Positions 26,472-35,455 are shown, numbered from the stretch's first letter. The stretch is DNA of 64,000 nucleotides from Marinovum algicola (GCF_900109145.1 NZ_FNYY01000009.1:62001-126000); one strand, 5' to 3'. The notes: generated by a model from the letters alone, not told the origin. Numbers and translations: made by a program.

Positions 26472-27095
26472 TCACCCGGATTGCATCTGCACCAATCCGC
26501 GGGCAACGAGGGTGAGCGCCAGCGCCAGAAGCCCGCAGCAGATAGCGGCGGCGAGCCAGGCCCGCGCCCTGGGGGCAGATGTCTGCCCCCAGCTGAGGGC
26601 CGCGGCATAGATCGGCAGCGCGCCCAACAGAACGGCATAGAGGTAAACCCCGGAAATATTGTCAAAAAGCGCCGACCGCGCCAAGGTCGGCGCCACCACC
26701 CGCAGCGCCGTGCCCTTGCTGCCGCCGAAAGAGCCGAACCAATCGGCTGAGGCGACATAGATCACGGCATGCAGCAGGATGAACACGGCCACCCGCATCA
26801 CCATGTCGGTGAAGATCAACCCAAGGCCGCCGGTCTTGCGCGGCGTCAGGCTGATGTGCCGGGCGTAGAGGACGAAGCCCAGGAAATTGACGATGAAGAC
26901 CACCGGAAATCCGTTTGTCGCAACCTGCCTGAGAAAACGCGACAGGGCAGGGCCGCCGCTCGAGAGCATGGCGGCGAACCCGGGCTGCAAGGCGACGTAG
27001 ATCGCCAGAAGCGGCAGCAGGGTGAGAAGGCTCACCAGGGCCACGTTGCGCGCAAAGATCGCGATCGGCAGGCTGAGCGAGAAATACCGGTGCAT
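26472..27095 (-). CDS. polytopic inner-membrane protein of unknown function
   Basis: 207 residues with about five or six hydrophobic helices and no soluble domain; a conserved-looking ASADWFGSFGGSKGTALR loop lies in the middle. I do not recognise the family. ATG 27095 has AGGAAG five bases upstream; an in-frame start at 27164 lacks one. The only minus-strand gene between the oxidases, so it has its own promoter facing the transpeptidase gene. Its place suggests a role in copper or envelope stress, unproven. Confidence 0.65.
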   Translation of the reverse strand: MHRYFSLSLPIAIFARNVALVSLLTLLPLLAIYVALQPGFAAMLSSGGPALSRFLRQVATNGFPVVFIVNFLGFVLYARHISLTPRKTGGLGLIFTDMVMRVAVFILLHAVIYVASADWFGSFGGSKGTALRVVAPTLARSALFDNISGVYLYAVLLGALPIYAAALSWGQTSAPRARAWLAAAICCGLLALALTLVARGLVQMQSG

Positions 27096-27222
27096 GGGGC
27101 TTCCTAGCACGATAGCGGCGGAGAACAGCCCAAGACGGGCCTTGGTTACAAAATGATACATCACAATCCGGCTGCGGAATGATAAGCCTGTCGTGAAACT
27201 CTAAAGCCGAGGCACCAAGTCC

Positions 27223-27786
27223 ATGACCCAAAAGAAATGGTCGCGCCGCCATGTTTTGGCCTGTGCGACTGCCACGCTGGCAATGCCCTCTCTCGCTCTG
27301 GCGCAAGCCGAAAGCGCACCGACGCGGCGCAATATCTCGTCTTTCAAATTGCACGACTGGCGGGATCACTTCGATACGCTGGGCAAGGGTATCATCCTCT
27401 CCGACACCAACACCAAGGTGCTCCAGCATTGGACCGCTGACGGCGAGATGCGGATCTATCCGACCTCGGTGCCGCTGACCGACGAGCTGACGCGGCGGGG
27501 CTATACCTCGGTGGTCGAGAAACGCGAAAACCCGACCTGGCGGCCGACGCCGTCGATGCTCAAGCGGAACCCGGAATGGCCGGCGGTCGTCGAAGGCGGC
27601 GATCCGCTCAACCCGCTGGGCACCCGCGCGCTCTATCTGTCCTGGACTTATTACCGCATCCACGGCACCCAGGACACGCGCAAGATCGGCCGGCGGTCTT
27701 CGAACGGATGCATCGGCCTTTACAACCGTCAGATCGAAGAGGTCTACGAACGCACGCCGATCGGAACCCAGGTCAAACTGATCTGA
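27223..27786 (+). CDS. L,D-transpeptidase (YkuD family), Tat-type leader, copy 1
   Basis: 187 residues. Leader with S-R-R-H-V-L-A ends near residue 28. YkuD catalytic dyad: H147 in YRIHGT and C163 in R-S-S-N-G-C-I-G-L. The usual arginine after the Cys motif is replaced by Gly. Acts on peptidoglycan tetrapeptides (3-3 cross-linking, lipoprotein attachment or hydrolysis). Divergent from the membrane protein; followed by a hairpin and the ScsC-like gene. Copper is known to inhibit this enzyme class, which may explain a dedicated copy here. Confidence 0.9.
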   Translation: MTQKKWSRRHVLACATATLAMPSLALAQAESAPTRRNISSFKLHDWRDHFDTLGKGIILSDTNTKVLQHWTADGEMRIYPTSVPLTDELTRRGYTSVVEKRENPTWRPTPSMLKRNPEWPAVVEGGDPLNPLGTRALYLSWTYYRIHGTQDTRKIGRRSSNGCIGLYNRQIEEVYERTPIGTQVKLI

Positions 27787-27823
27787 CAGTTCCGGCACTG
27801 AAACGGACCTTCGCGTCCTGAAC

Positions 27824-27846
27824 GGGGTGCTCCGAAGGAGCGCCCC
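27824..27846 (+). terminator. 10-bp hairpin between the transpeptidase and ScsC-like genes
   Basis: GGGGTGCTCC-GAA-GGAGCGCCCC pairs fully if one G-U is allowed. No T-run follows; it may attenuate or protect the upstream message. Confidence 0.45.
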
Positions 27847-27875
27847 CAATGTCCTGCAAGGAGAGACGATCCGCC

Positions 27876-28607
27876 ATGAAGAAACATATACTCGCGCCTT
27901 TGATCGCGCTCACATTGCTCGCCCCCCTGGCCGCCGGTGCCGAGGAGATGGACGAGGACCGGATCAAGGCGCTGGTCTATGAGGCGATCCGCGAAAACCC
28001 CGGCATCGTCATGGAGGCGGTGCGGCTTCTGGAAGAACAGCAACAGCGCGACCAGTCGGCGGCGGCGGCCGCGGCCCTGTCGGGCATCCGGGATGAGCTC
28101 GAGCAGGATCCGAACGCGCCGGTTCTGGGCAATCCCGACGGCGATGTGACGGTGGTGGAGTTCTTCGATTACAACTGCCCCTATTGCCGCCGCGCGATGC
28201 CGCAGGTGGATGCGTTGATCGAACAGGACAAAAACGTCCGGCTGGTCTATCGCGAATGGCCGATCCTCGGCGACGGCAGTGTCTTTGCCGCCCGCGCCGC
28301 ACTGGCCGCGCGCGAGCAGGGCAAATACGAGGAATTCCACGAGGCGATGATGGGCATGAACGGACGGGCCGAAGAGGCCAGCGTGCTCCGCATCGCCGGC
28401 GAGGTCGGCCTTGATATCGAGCAGTTGCGCCGGGACATGCAGGCGCCGGAGGTGAGCGAACATATCGAGACCTCGATGGAGCTGACCCGGGCGCTCGGGT
28501 TCACCGGCACCCCGTCTTTCGTGATCGGCGATACGCTGGTCGGCGGGCTGGTAGAGGCCGAGGTGCTGGCCGAGCACGTCCAGACGGCGCGCGACGCGCA
28601 GCAGTGA
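27876..28607 (+). CDS. ScsC/Com1-like periplasmic DsbA-family thiol oxidoreductase
   Basis: 243 residues. Signal peptide 1-21, an N-terminal helical segment (about 25-75, containing REN-P-G-I-V-M-E-A and an Ala-rich linker) of the type that oligomerises ScsC, then a DsbA thioredoxin fold with C-P-Y-C at 101-104 and cis-Pro in GTPSFVIGD. ScsC proteins protect against copper by binding it or repairing disulfides. ATG 27876 with AAGGAG upstream. Placed between a transpeptidase and a multicopper oxidase. No membrane DsbD/ScsB partner is visible unless the MauE fusion or 26472 protein serves. Confidence 0.88.
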   Translation: MKKHILAPLIALTLLAPLAAGAEEMDEDRIKALVYEAIRENPGIVMEAVRLLEEQQQRDQSAAAAAALSGIRDELEQDPNAPVLGNPDGDVTVVEFFDYNCPYCRRAMPQVDALIEQDKNVRLVYREWPILGDGSVFAARAALAAREQGKYEEFHEAMMGMNGRAEEASVLRIAGEVGLDIEQLRRDMQAPEVSEHIETSMELTRALGFTGTPSFVIGDTLVGGLVEAEVLAEHVQTARDAQQ

Positions 28608-28611
28608 CGCC

Positions 28612-29919
28612 GTGCAGACACTGGGACGTGCGCCCCGGCTGACCCGTCGCAACCTGCTGGCGGGCCTCGGTGCGGCCTGCCTGCCTTGGCCTGCGCTCGC
28701 CGCGCGGCAATCGGTCGTGCTTCGCCCCGCCGCGCTCTCGACGCGCATCGCGGGCCGCAGGCTCGACATGCTGGGCTTCAACGGAACGATTCCCGGCCCC
28801 GAGATCAGGGTGCGGCAGGGCGATCAGGTTGATATCCGCCTCGAGAACGGGCTCGATGACGGGGCGCTTGTGCATTGGCACGGGCTGCGCGTGCCCAACC
28901 GGATGGACGGGGTGAACGTTCTGACCCAGGACGTGGTCATTCCGGGCCGGTCGCACGATTATCACTTTGCCCTGCCGGATGCCGGAACCTATTGGTATCA
29001 TTCGCATTACCTGTCCTATGATCAGGTAAGCCGCGGCTTGTTCGGCGCCTTCGTCGTCGAAGAGCGCGATCCGCCGGAGGTCGATCACGACATCACGGTT
29101 CAGCTCTTCGACATGATGATCGACGAAGAGGGCCGGTATGATGACAGCTTCGACCCGGCGCAATTCGCCACCGCCGGCAAGATCGGCAATGTCGCCACTG
29201 CCTTTGTGTCGCGTGACGGCATCCGCCAGGGCGACAGGCTGCGGCTGCGCTGCATCAATCCGTCGATCGACCGGATCTACGAGCTTCGGCTTTCGGGCGT
29301 CGCGGGGAACATTGTCGCGCTTGACGGAATGCCGCTGCCGGCGCCGCGACCGCTGGCACCAATCATTCTGGCCCCCGGCCAGCGCTGCGACGTGATCGCC
29401 GATGTGACCGGCCCGGTCAGGCTGACCGATACCTATGGCGGCACGTCCGTGACCCTGGGCGAGATCGCCATGGAAGGCAGCCGGACGCCGCGCCGTTCCG
29501 CCATCCCGGGCCTGCCCGCGAATGCCATGCCGGCCCCCGGCCCGGTGGATGCCCATGTCGATCTGGTCATGCAGGGTGGCGCCGGAGGCGGAGATCACGA
29601 CGGTTTCGGCACCTGGGCGTTGAACGACGTCTCGGGCCTGCCGCGCCGGCCGCTGGTGGATGTCCGGCGCGGTGCCACGGTCAGGATGACCCTGCGCAAT
29701 GCGACGGCGTTTCCGCATGTCATGCACCTGCACGGGCATCACTTTCACGAACTCGATGCCAGGGGCGCATCCGGCGCCTACCGCGATTCGACGCTGGTGG
29801 GGGCAGGGGCCGCGCGCGACATTCTCTGCGTGCTCGACAACCCCGGATCATGGATGCTGCATTGCCACATGCTGAGCCATCAGACCGATGGCATGGCAAC
29901 CTGGGTCCGGGTGCGCTGA
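28612..29919 (+). CDS. multicopper oxidase (copy 2)
   Basis: 435 residues. Tat-like leader (T-R-R-N-L-L-A-G-L). Copper ligands complete: V-H-W-H-G at about 87-91, W-Y-H-S-H, F-P-H-V-M-H-L-H-G-H-H-F, and H-C-H-M-L-S-H-Q-T-D-G-M at the end. Related to the 25066 enzyme but clearly diverged. GTG start at 28612, 4 bp after the ScsC-like stop. Probably a second periplasmic Cu(I) oxidase or one maturing a different substrate. Confidence 0.9.
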   Translation: MQTLGRAPRLTRRNLLAGLGAACLPWPALAARQSVVLRPAALSTRIAGRRLDMLGFNGTIPGPEIRVRQGDQVDIRLENGLDDGALVHWHGLRVPNRMDGVNVLTQDVVIPGRSHDYHFALPDAGTYWYHSHYLSYDQVSRGLFGAFVVEERDPPEVDHDITVQLFDMMIDEEGRYDDSFDPAQFATAGKIGNVATAFVSRDGIRQGDRLRLRCINPSIDRIYELRLSGVAGNIVALDGMPLPAPRPLAPIILAPGQRCDVIADVTGPVRLTDTYGGTSVTLGEIAMEGSRTPRRSAIPGLPANAMPAPGPVDAHVDLVMQGGAGGGDHDGFGTWALNDVSGLPRRPLVDVRRGATVRMTLRNATAFPHVMHLHGHHFHELDARGASGAYRDSTLVGAGAARDILCVLDNPGSWMLHCHMLSHQTDGMATWVRVR

Positions 29920-30069
29920 GCGGCACCGCGGGCCCGGGGATCGACCCCCCCGAAAGCGCAAAGAACGTGGCCGCACCGCCACACCTGCGGCCTGTCTCTC
30001 ACGCTCACGGGGAATTTTATTCGTTCCGGCGCCCGGCCGATATTCCCTTGAATAAAAGGAGTTGCCCAC

Positions 30070-30651
30070 GTGACCGTTTCCAACCGACGCATTTTCCTGA
30101 TATCGAGCCTCGCCGTCCTGGCCGCGCCGCGACTGGCGCTGGCGCACAAGCCCACCTTGGCCGAGAAGTTCCTGCCGCAGCTGGTGAATACCCGGCGCAA
30201 GGATTGGCGCGCCGGCAATCTGCATGTCGTGCCCGACGAATTTTTTCTCTACTTCATGCTGAACGACGGTCTGGCCATCCGCTATGGTGTCGGCGTCGGG
30301 CGTGACCGGCTTTATACGCCCGGAACCTTTACCGTGGCACGCAAGGCGAAGTGGCCGTTCTGGAGGCCGACGCAGGCGATGATCCGCAGGGAGCCGGAGA
30401 AATACGCCAAGTACAGCGATGGCATGAAAGGCGGCCCCGACAATCCGCTGGGCGCCCGCGCGCTCTACCTCTACGACGACAAGGGGCGGGACACCTATCT
30501 GCGCATCCACGGCACCAACAAGCCAGGCACCATCGGCACCGCGGTGTCCAATGGGTGCGCCCGTCTGACCAACGAATACATCAAGGAACTGTACGACCGG
30601 GTCGAGGTCGGCGTGAAGGTCACGCTACATCCCAAACAGGAAACGGCCTGA
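30070..30651 (+). CDS. L,D-transpeptidase (YkuD family), copy 2
   Basis: 193 residues, leader 1-25. Catalytic H147 in LRIHGT and C163 in A-V-S-N-G-C-A-R-L, at exactly the residue numbers of the 27223 paralogue, and this copy keeps the Arg after the Cys motif. GTG 30070 follows AAGGAG. A 150-bp gap with an inverted repeat (GGCCGCA/TGCGGCC, 29969-29992) separates it from the oxidase, so it may have its own promoter. Envelope remodelling during copper stress is the likely role. Confidence 0.9.
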   Translation: MTVSNRRIFLISSLAVLAAPRLALAHKPTLAEKFLPQLVNTRRKDWRAGNLHVVPDEFFLYFMLNDGLAIRYGVGVGRDRLYTPGTFTVARKAKWPFWRPTQAMIRREPEKYAKYSDGMKGGPDNPLGARALYLYDDKGRDTYLRIHGTNKPGTIGTAVSNGCARLTNEYIKELYDRVEVGVKVTLHPKQETA

Positions 30652-30662
30652 GCCCGCGCCGA

Positions 30663-31127
30663 TCAGAGCAGGGCAGGCGGCAAGGCTGCCAGGGCGTCGT
30701 CCAGCGGCACCACCGGCAGCCCGGCGGCGATCCAGCCGGCGCCCAGATCCGAGCCGAGCATGCCTTCCGACACATCGATGAAGCCAGTATAGCCCGCCTT
30801 GCGAAGGCTGCGCTGGATATAGCCCGAACGCCCGCCGGTCGCGCAGATCAGGGCGATCTGCCGCTCTCCGGCCAGATCGCGGGCCGCAAAGAGCCGGTCG
30901 GAAAACCGGTTCTCGTGCATGCTGATCGGCCAGGCCTGCGCGGCCACACCCGTGGCGGCCCATTCCGCCCGCGCGCGTACGTCGATCATGCGGATATCAT
31001 CGGCATTCAAGGCGTCCCAGGCGCGCTGTGCCGGCCAGACATCCGCCGACTGTGCCTGCGCCGGCAGGGCCTGGGCCAAGGGAAGACAGAGCAACCCGGT
31101 CGAAAAAGCACGTCGGTGAAGGTTCAT
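30663..31127 (-). CDS. secreted single-domain rhodanese-like sulfurtransferase
   Basis: 154 residues. Signal peptide about 1-27 (ends AQA). Rhodanese fold with MIDVRARAEW and active loop C95-A-T-G-G-R, so catalysis is intact. ATG 31127 with AAGGG eight bases upstream. Convergent with the second transpeptidase. Periplasmic rhodaneses can supply or bind sulfane sulfur, and Cys persulfides bind Cu(I); a link with the copper island is inferred from position. Confidence 0.85.
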   Translation of the reverse strand: MNLHRRAFSTGLLCLPLAQALPAQAQSADVWPAQRAWDALNADDIRMIDVRARAEWAATGVAAQAWPISMHENRFSDRLFAARDLAGERQIALICATGGRSGYIQRSLRKAGYTGFIDVSEGMLGSDLGAGWIAAGLPVVPLDDALAALPPALL

Positions 31128-31419
31128 TGTGTGCACCCTTTGTCGAAACCGGATTTGGACGGCGATCTCCGCCCATTCCCCCGGTTGCGTATCCGAGCAG
31201 GCGGCGGCAGCCGATCCGGTCCTATCCCGCCGAACGGTACAGGCGGTGGCCCGGTCGTATCAATGGCCGCCGGCCCTGTGCCGGCTCACCTCATCGCAAT
31301 TGTCTGTGATCCGCATTTTCTTGCCGTGCGTATGCTCTGGGCTAGGTCCACGATCTGGAGAACGCGCCAGCCTCTCTGAAAACGATGGATTTCATTCAAT
31401 TGAGCAAAGGTCTTTCCTA

Positions 31420-32481
31420 TTGTCGGTCTTTCTGCACGGTCTTGCCACTGCCCTTCCGCCGTATCTTCTCCCGCAGGATTTGGTGCAGGCCAAGGCGCAA
31501 GAGATCCTCGGCCACAAGTATCCGCAATTCGAACGGCTTCTGAAAACCTTTGTGACGGCCGGCATCGATCGGCGCTACTCGGTGGTTCCGATCGATTGGT
31601 TCGAGGCCGATCACGGCTGGCAGGACCGCAACGACGCCTATATCGACGGCGCATTGGCGTTGTTTGGCGTGAGCACGGAACTGGCGCTGGCGCGTGCCGG
31701 ATGGGCGGCGGAGGAGGTCGATTGCATCGTGACCGTCTCTTCCACTGGCATCGCGACCCCGACGCTGGAAGCACGTGCCATGGACCGGCTGGGGTTTCGC
31801 GCCGATGTGCGCCGGGTGCCGGTCTTTGGCCTCGGCTGTGCGGGCGGTGTTTCGGGGCTGTCTCTGGCGCAGTCGCTGGCCGCGGCACGCCCCGATGACA
31901 AGGTGCTGCTGGTCGTGGTCGAAACCTGCACCCTGTCGTTTCGGACCGACCGGCTGCAAAAGGCGGATATCATCGCGACCGTACTCTTCGGAGATGGCGC
32001 GGCAGCGGCCTGCCTGTCGGGGCAGAAGGCCGATGGCCGGCAGGTTTCGCTCGGGGCCGGCACACAGACGACCTGGGCCGATACCTTGGGCATCATGGGT
32101 TGGGATGTTGACGACACCGGCCTCGGCGTGGTCTTCGGCCAGGAAATCCCCGGCTTTGTCGAGAAAAACCTGGAGGCGGCGATGGAGGGCGCGCTGGACC
32201 GATCGGGATTGGAACGCGGCGACATCGCGCGTTTTGTGTGCCACCCCGGCGGGGCCAAGGTCGTCGACGCCTTGGAAGGCGCGCTTCAGCTTGAAAAGGG
32301 CACCTTGCAGGCCGAGCGGGACGTGCTGCGGGCAGCGGGCAACATGTCGGCGCCGACCGTGCTCTTCGTTTTGGAGCAGGTGTTGAAGCAAGAGGTGCAG
32401 GGACAGATGATGGCTACGGCGCTGGGGCCGGGCTTCACCGCCGCCTTTCTGCCATTTCACGTCGGAGCAGACGCGGCATGA
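31420..32481 (+). CDS. type III polyketide synthase (alkylpyrone/chalcone synthase-like)
   Basis: 353 residues. Catalytic triad visible: C140 in V-F-G-L-G-C-A-G-G, H275 in F-V-C-H-P-G-G-A-K, N308 in A-A-G-N-M-S-A. The N-terminus VFLHGLATALPPYLLPQ is typical. Condenses an acyl-CoA starter with malonyl-CoA; with the adjacent ICMT-like gene it resembles the BpsA/BpsB pair that makes methylated alkylpyrones. The start is probably TTG 31420; a longer in-frame extension toward 31129 has no family resemblance. Divergent from the rhodanese gene. Confidence 0.92.
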   Translation: MSVFLHGLATALPPYLLPQDLVQAKAQEILGHKYPQFERLLKTFVTAGIDRRYSVVPIDWFEADHGWQDRNDAYIDGALALFGVSTELALARAGWAAEEVDCIVTVSSTGIATPTLEARAMDRLGFRADVRRVPVFGLGCAGGVSGLSLAQSLAAARPDDKVLLVVVETCTLSFRTDRLQKADIIATVLFGDGAAAACLSGQKADGRQVSLGAGTQTTWADTLGIMGWDVDDTGLGVVFGQEIPGFVEKNLEAAMEGALDRSGLERGDIARFVCHPGGAKVVDALEGALQLEKGTLQAERDVLRAAGNMSAPTVLFVLEQVLKQEVQGQMMATALGPGFTAAFLPFHVGADAA

Positions 32482-32972
32482 CCCCGGGCGCGGCGCTCTT
32501 TCTGAGTTTTCTCGTTGTCCAGAGGCTGGCCGAACTGGCGCTGGCCCGGCGCAATACCGCCAGGCTTCTGGCGCAGGGCGCACGCGAGGTCGCGCCGGAG
32601 CATTACCCGCTCATCGTCGCGCTGCACACGGGCTGGCTGCTCTGCCTGGTGGCCTTCGGATATGACGCGGCGATCCGCCCCGTCTGGCTTGTCGTCTTCG
32701 TCGTGCTGCAAGCGATCCGCCTCTGGATCCTCGTGTCGCTGGGCGGGCGCTGGACGACCCGGATCATCGTCACCGACACGCCGCTTGTGGCGCGCGGCCC
32801 CTACCGCTGGATCAACCATCCGAATTACCTGCTGGTGGTCGCCGAGATCGCGGTTGCGCCCCTGGTCTTGGGGCTCGGCTGGGTCGCTCTGGTGTTCTCG
32901 GCTCTGAATGCCGCCGTCCTCGCCATTCGAATACGGGCCGAGGACCGCGCGCTCCGGCCGACGATATCGTGA
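32478..32972 (+). CDS. isoprenylcysteine-carboxylmethyltransferase-like membrane methyltransferase
   Basis: 164 residues with four to five hydrophobic helices and the ICMT signature R-G-P-Y-R-W-I-N-H-P-N-Y near residues 108-119. Overlaps the polyketide synthase by 4 bp. The YpbQ/BpsB branch of this family O-methylates alkylpyrones made by the neighbouring type III synthase, which is the likely reaction here. Confidence 0.9.
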   Translation: MTPGAALFLSFLVVQRLAELALARRNTARLLAQGAREVAPEHYPLIVALHTGWLLCLVAFGYDAAIRPVWLVVFVVLQAIRLWILVSLGGRWTTRIIVTDTPLVARGPYRWINHPNYLLVVAEIAVAPLVLGLGWVALVFSALNAAVLAIRIRAEDRALRPTIS

Positions 32973-33082
32973 TGTGGAACGGGGCGTCGAGGGCCGGAAA
33001 TCAATTGACCTCTGCCGCGCGGTGCCGCCAACTTGGGCAATCCCGCGCCCGCAACGACGACCCAACTTGATGTGAGGACTGC

Positions 33083-34333
33083 ATGATCATGGCTGAAATG
33101 GGCAAAATCGCGTTTAAATTTGGCGGCGCAACCCGCATGTCCGGGCTCGCGCTGGGGGTTTTCTGCGCCGCCTTCACCGCTCAGGCTCAGGAGCAGGTTG
33201 GGGCCACGGTCGCCGAAATCCCGGTGCCGGCGGGCCCGGGATCGAGCGAGCCATCGCTTTTTGCGCTTGCGGATGGGCGCGTCGCTGTCAGCTGGACGGA
33301 ACCTACCGAGGCGGGCCATGCGGTGAAGGTTGCGCTCGGCAATGAGGCCGGGTGGAGTGCGCCGTCCACGGTGGTCGCCGCCGGCGATCTGATCGTCAAC
33401 TGGTCGGATTTCGCCTCGGTCGCGGTGCTGCCCGACGGCACGATGGCCGCGCATTGGCTGAAAGAGACCGATGTGACGTCCTTTTCTTATGATGTGAACA
33501 TCGCGTTGTCATCCGACAAGGGTGAAACCTGGAGCGCCCCGGTTGTTCCGCACCGCGATGGCACCCAAAGCCAGCATGGCTTCGTCACGCTCCTGCCGGT
33601 CTCGGACAGCCGGTTCGAGGTGTTCTGGCTGGACGGCCGGGAGTATGGCACCGAGGACACCGGCGCGATGCAGCTGCGGTCGGCCTCGCTTGATGCCGAC
33701 GGAACCCTGTCTCCGGAAAGCCTGCTCGATTCCCGCGCCTGCTCTTGCTGCCAGACATCAGCCGCGGTGGCGGGCGACGGCAGCATTCTGGTGGCATACC
33801 GGGACCGCACGGTCGAAGAAGTGCGCGATATCTCGGTGGTGCGCAAGGTGGCGGGGGCCTGGAGCGAACCCCGCCTGGTTCACGCCGACGGCTGGGAGAT
33901 TTCGGGTTGCCCGGTGAACGGCCCGGCGATCGACGCGGAAGGCAGCGATGCAGTCGTGGCCTGGTTCACCGCGGCGCAGAGCGATCCGGCGGTCAAGGTG
34001 GCCTTTTCCCGTGACAGCGGCGCCAGCTTTGATGCGCCATTCCGCATCGACGGCGGCGAGGCGGCCGGCCGGGTGGATACGCTGCTTCTGCAAGACGGAT
34101 CGGCCGTGGTTTCCTGGGTCGAATGGACCAGGCTGGGCGAGATCCTCCGGCTTTGCCGCGTCACCCCCGAGGACGGATGCCCGGCGCCGCAGGCGGTTGC
34201 CCTGAACACCGCCGCCGGGTCGATCAATTTCCCGCGCATGGCCGGGAGCGGCGAGGAGATCTATATCGCCTGGGGCCAGCCGGCTGCCGGCCGCACCCCC
34301 GCCGGGATCAGGATGATCGTGGCAAGATACTGA
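33083..34333 (+). CDS. secreted sialidase-like beta-propeller protein with C-x-C-C motif
   Basis: 416 residues. Signal peptide within the first 35 residues (cleavage after AQA). The body has Asp-box-like S-x-D-x-G-x-x-W/F repeats (for example SSDKGETWS and SRDSGASFD), as in exo-sialidase/BNR propellers. Two Cys motifs stand out: S-R-A-C-S-C-C-Q-T near residue 220 and I-S-G-C-P-V-N-G-P near residue 274. The propeller is common in periplasmic proteins; the Cys pair suggests a metal or haem site. ATG 33083 after GAGG. True sialidase activity is doubtful. Confidence 0.7.
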   Translation: MIMAEMGKIAFKFGGATRMSGLALGVFCAAFTAQAQEQVGATVAEIPVPAGPGSSEPSLFALADGRVAVSWTEPTEAGHAVKVALGNEAGWSAPSTVVAAGDLIVNWSDFASVAVLPDGTMAAHWLKETDVTSFSYDVNIALSSDKGETWSAPVVPHRDGTQSQHGFVTLLPVSDSRFEVFWLDGREYGTEDTGAMQLRSASLDADGTLSPESLLDSRACSCCQTSAAVAGDGSILVAYRDRTVEEVRDISVVRKVAGAWSEPRLVHADGWEISGCPVNGPAIDAEGSDAVVAWFTAAQSDPAVKVAFSRDSGASFDAPFRIDGGEAAGRVDTLLLQDGSAVVSWVEWTRLGEILRLCRVTPEDGCPAPQAVALNTAAGSINFPRMAGSGEEIYIAWGQPAAGRTPAGIRMIVARY

Positions 34334-34339
34334 GACCGC

Positions 34340-35455
34340 ATGGAAAGTTTCGATACCGATGTTGTGGTGGTCGGGGCCGGCGTCGTCGGGCTCGCGGTGG
34401 CGCGGGCCCTGGCGCTGGCCGGGCGCGAGGTGCTGATCCTCGAAAAGAATCCGGTGATGGGCGAGGAAACCAGCGCCCGCAATTCCGAGGTGATCCATGC
34501 CGGCATCTATTACCCGCCGGGCACGCTCAAGGCGCGGCACTGTCGGCGCGGCCGCGACCTGCTTTATCGCTATTGCGAGGCGCGCGGTGTCGGCCACCGT
34601 CGTTGTGGCAAGCTGATTGTTGCCGGCGACACCGACGAGGCGGCCCGCCTGCCACAGATCGCGGCCCATGCCCAAGGCAACGGCGTCACCGACCTGCGGC
34701 TGATCGGAGCGGCAGAGCTGCAAGCGCTCGAGCCAGCGCTCCGGGCGTCTGCGGCGTTGTTTTCGCCCTCGACCGGCATCGTCGACAGCCACGCGCTGAT
34801 GTTGGCACTGCTGGGCGAGGCAGAGGCACATGGGGCGCAGCTTGTCACCCGGGCACCGGTCTTGGGCGGGCAGCTGTGCGGCGACGGCTCGGTCGAGCTT
34901 GCGGTGGGCGGCGACGAGCCGATGCTGCTGCGCTGTCGGTCGCTGGTGAATTGCGCCGGGCTCTGGGCCCCGGCGCTCAGCGCGCGGATCGACGGCCTGC
35001 CGCCGCCGCCCGGTCTGGCGCTGGTCAAGGGCAATTACTTTGCGCTCAGCCGGCCGGCGCCGTTTTCGCGGCTGATCTACCCGGTGCCGCGCGACGGCGG
35101 GCTGGGTGTTCACTTCACGCTCGATCTGGCCGGGCGCGGCAAGTTCGGCCCCGATACCGAATGGTTAGACGACACCGATCCGGCGCGCATCGACTACACC
35201 GTGAACCCGGAGCGGCGAGCGGGTTTTGCCGAGGCGATCGCGCGCTATTGGCCAGCGATCGAGGCGCGGGATCTCAGCCCCGATTACGCCGGATTGCGGC
35301 CCAAGATCGCGGGGGCCGCCTATGGCGATTTCGTGATGCTCGGGCCGGGTCAACTCGCCGGCCCGCATGCGCTTCTTTACGGGATCGAATCGCCCGGTCT
35401 GACCAGCGCCCTTTCGATTGCCGAAGAGGTAGCGGACTGGCTGGCCGAGGGCTGA
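34340..35455 (+). CDS. FAD-dependent L-2-hydroxyglutarate-dehydrogenase-family oxidoreductase
   Basis: 371 residues of the DAO/GlpD fold. FAD-binding V-V-V-G-A-G-V-V-G-L at 9-18, the flavin-contact segment ETSARNSEVIHAGIYY typical of LhgO, and a C-terminal YGIESPGLTSALSIAEEVA. Probably oxidises an L-2-hydroxy acid, feeding electrons to the quinone pool; substrate not determined. Only 6 bp after the propeller gene, so likely co-transcribed. Confidence 0.85.
   Translation: MESFDTDVVVVGAGVVGLAVARALALAGREVLILEKNPVMGEETSARNSEVIHAGIYYPPGTLKARHCRRGRDLLYRYCEARGVGHRRCGKLIVAGDTDEAARLPQIAAHAQGNGVTDLRLIGAAELQALEPALRASAALFSPSTGIVDSHALMLALLGEAEAHGAQLVTRAPVLGGQLCGDGSVELAVGGDEPMLLRCRSLVNCAGLWAPALSARIDGLPPPPGLALVKGNYFALSRPAPFSRLIYPVPRDGGLGVHFTLDLAGRGKFGPDTEWLDDTDPARIDYTVNPERRAGFAEAIARYWPAIEARDLSPDYAGLRPKIAGAAYGDFVMLGPGQLAGPHALLYGIESPGLTSALSIAEEVADWLAEG

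Noticed and set aside
27223-27786. Loss of activity in the first L,D-transpeptidase because the Arg after the Cys motif is Gly
   Set aside because: The catalytic His and Cys are intact and the position varies in the family, so I do not call it a pseudoenzyme.
7470-31136. Copper region as a mobile genomic island
   Set aside because: No integrase, transposase, tRNA target or flanking direct repeats were seen, and base composition looks like the neighbours; only content suggests acquisition.
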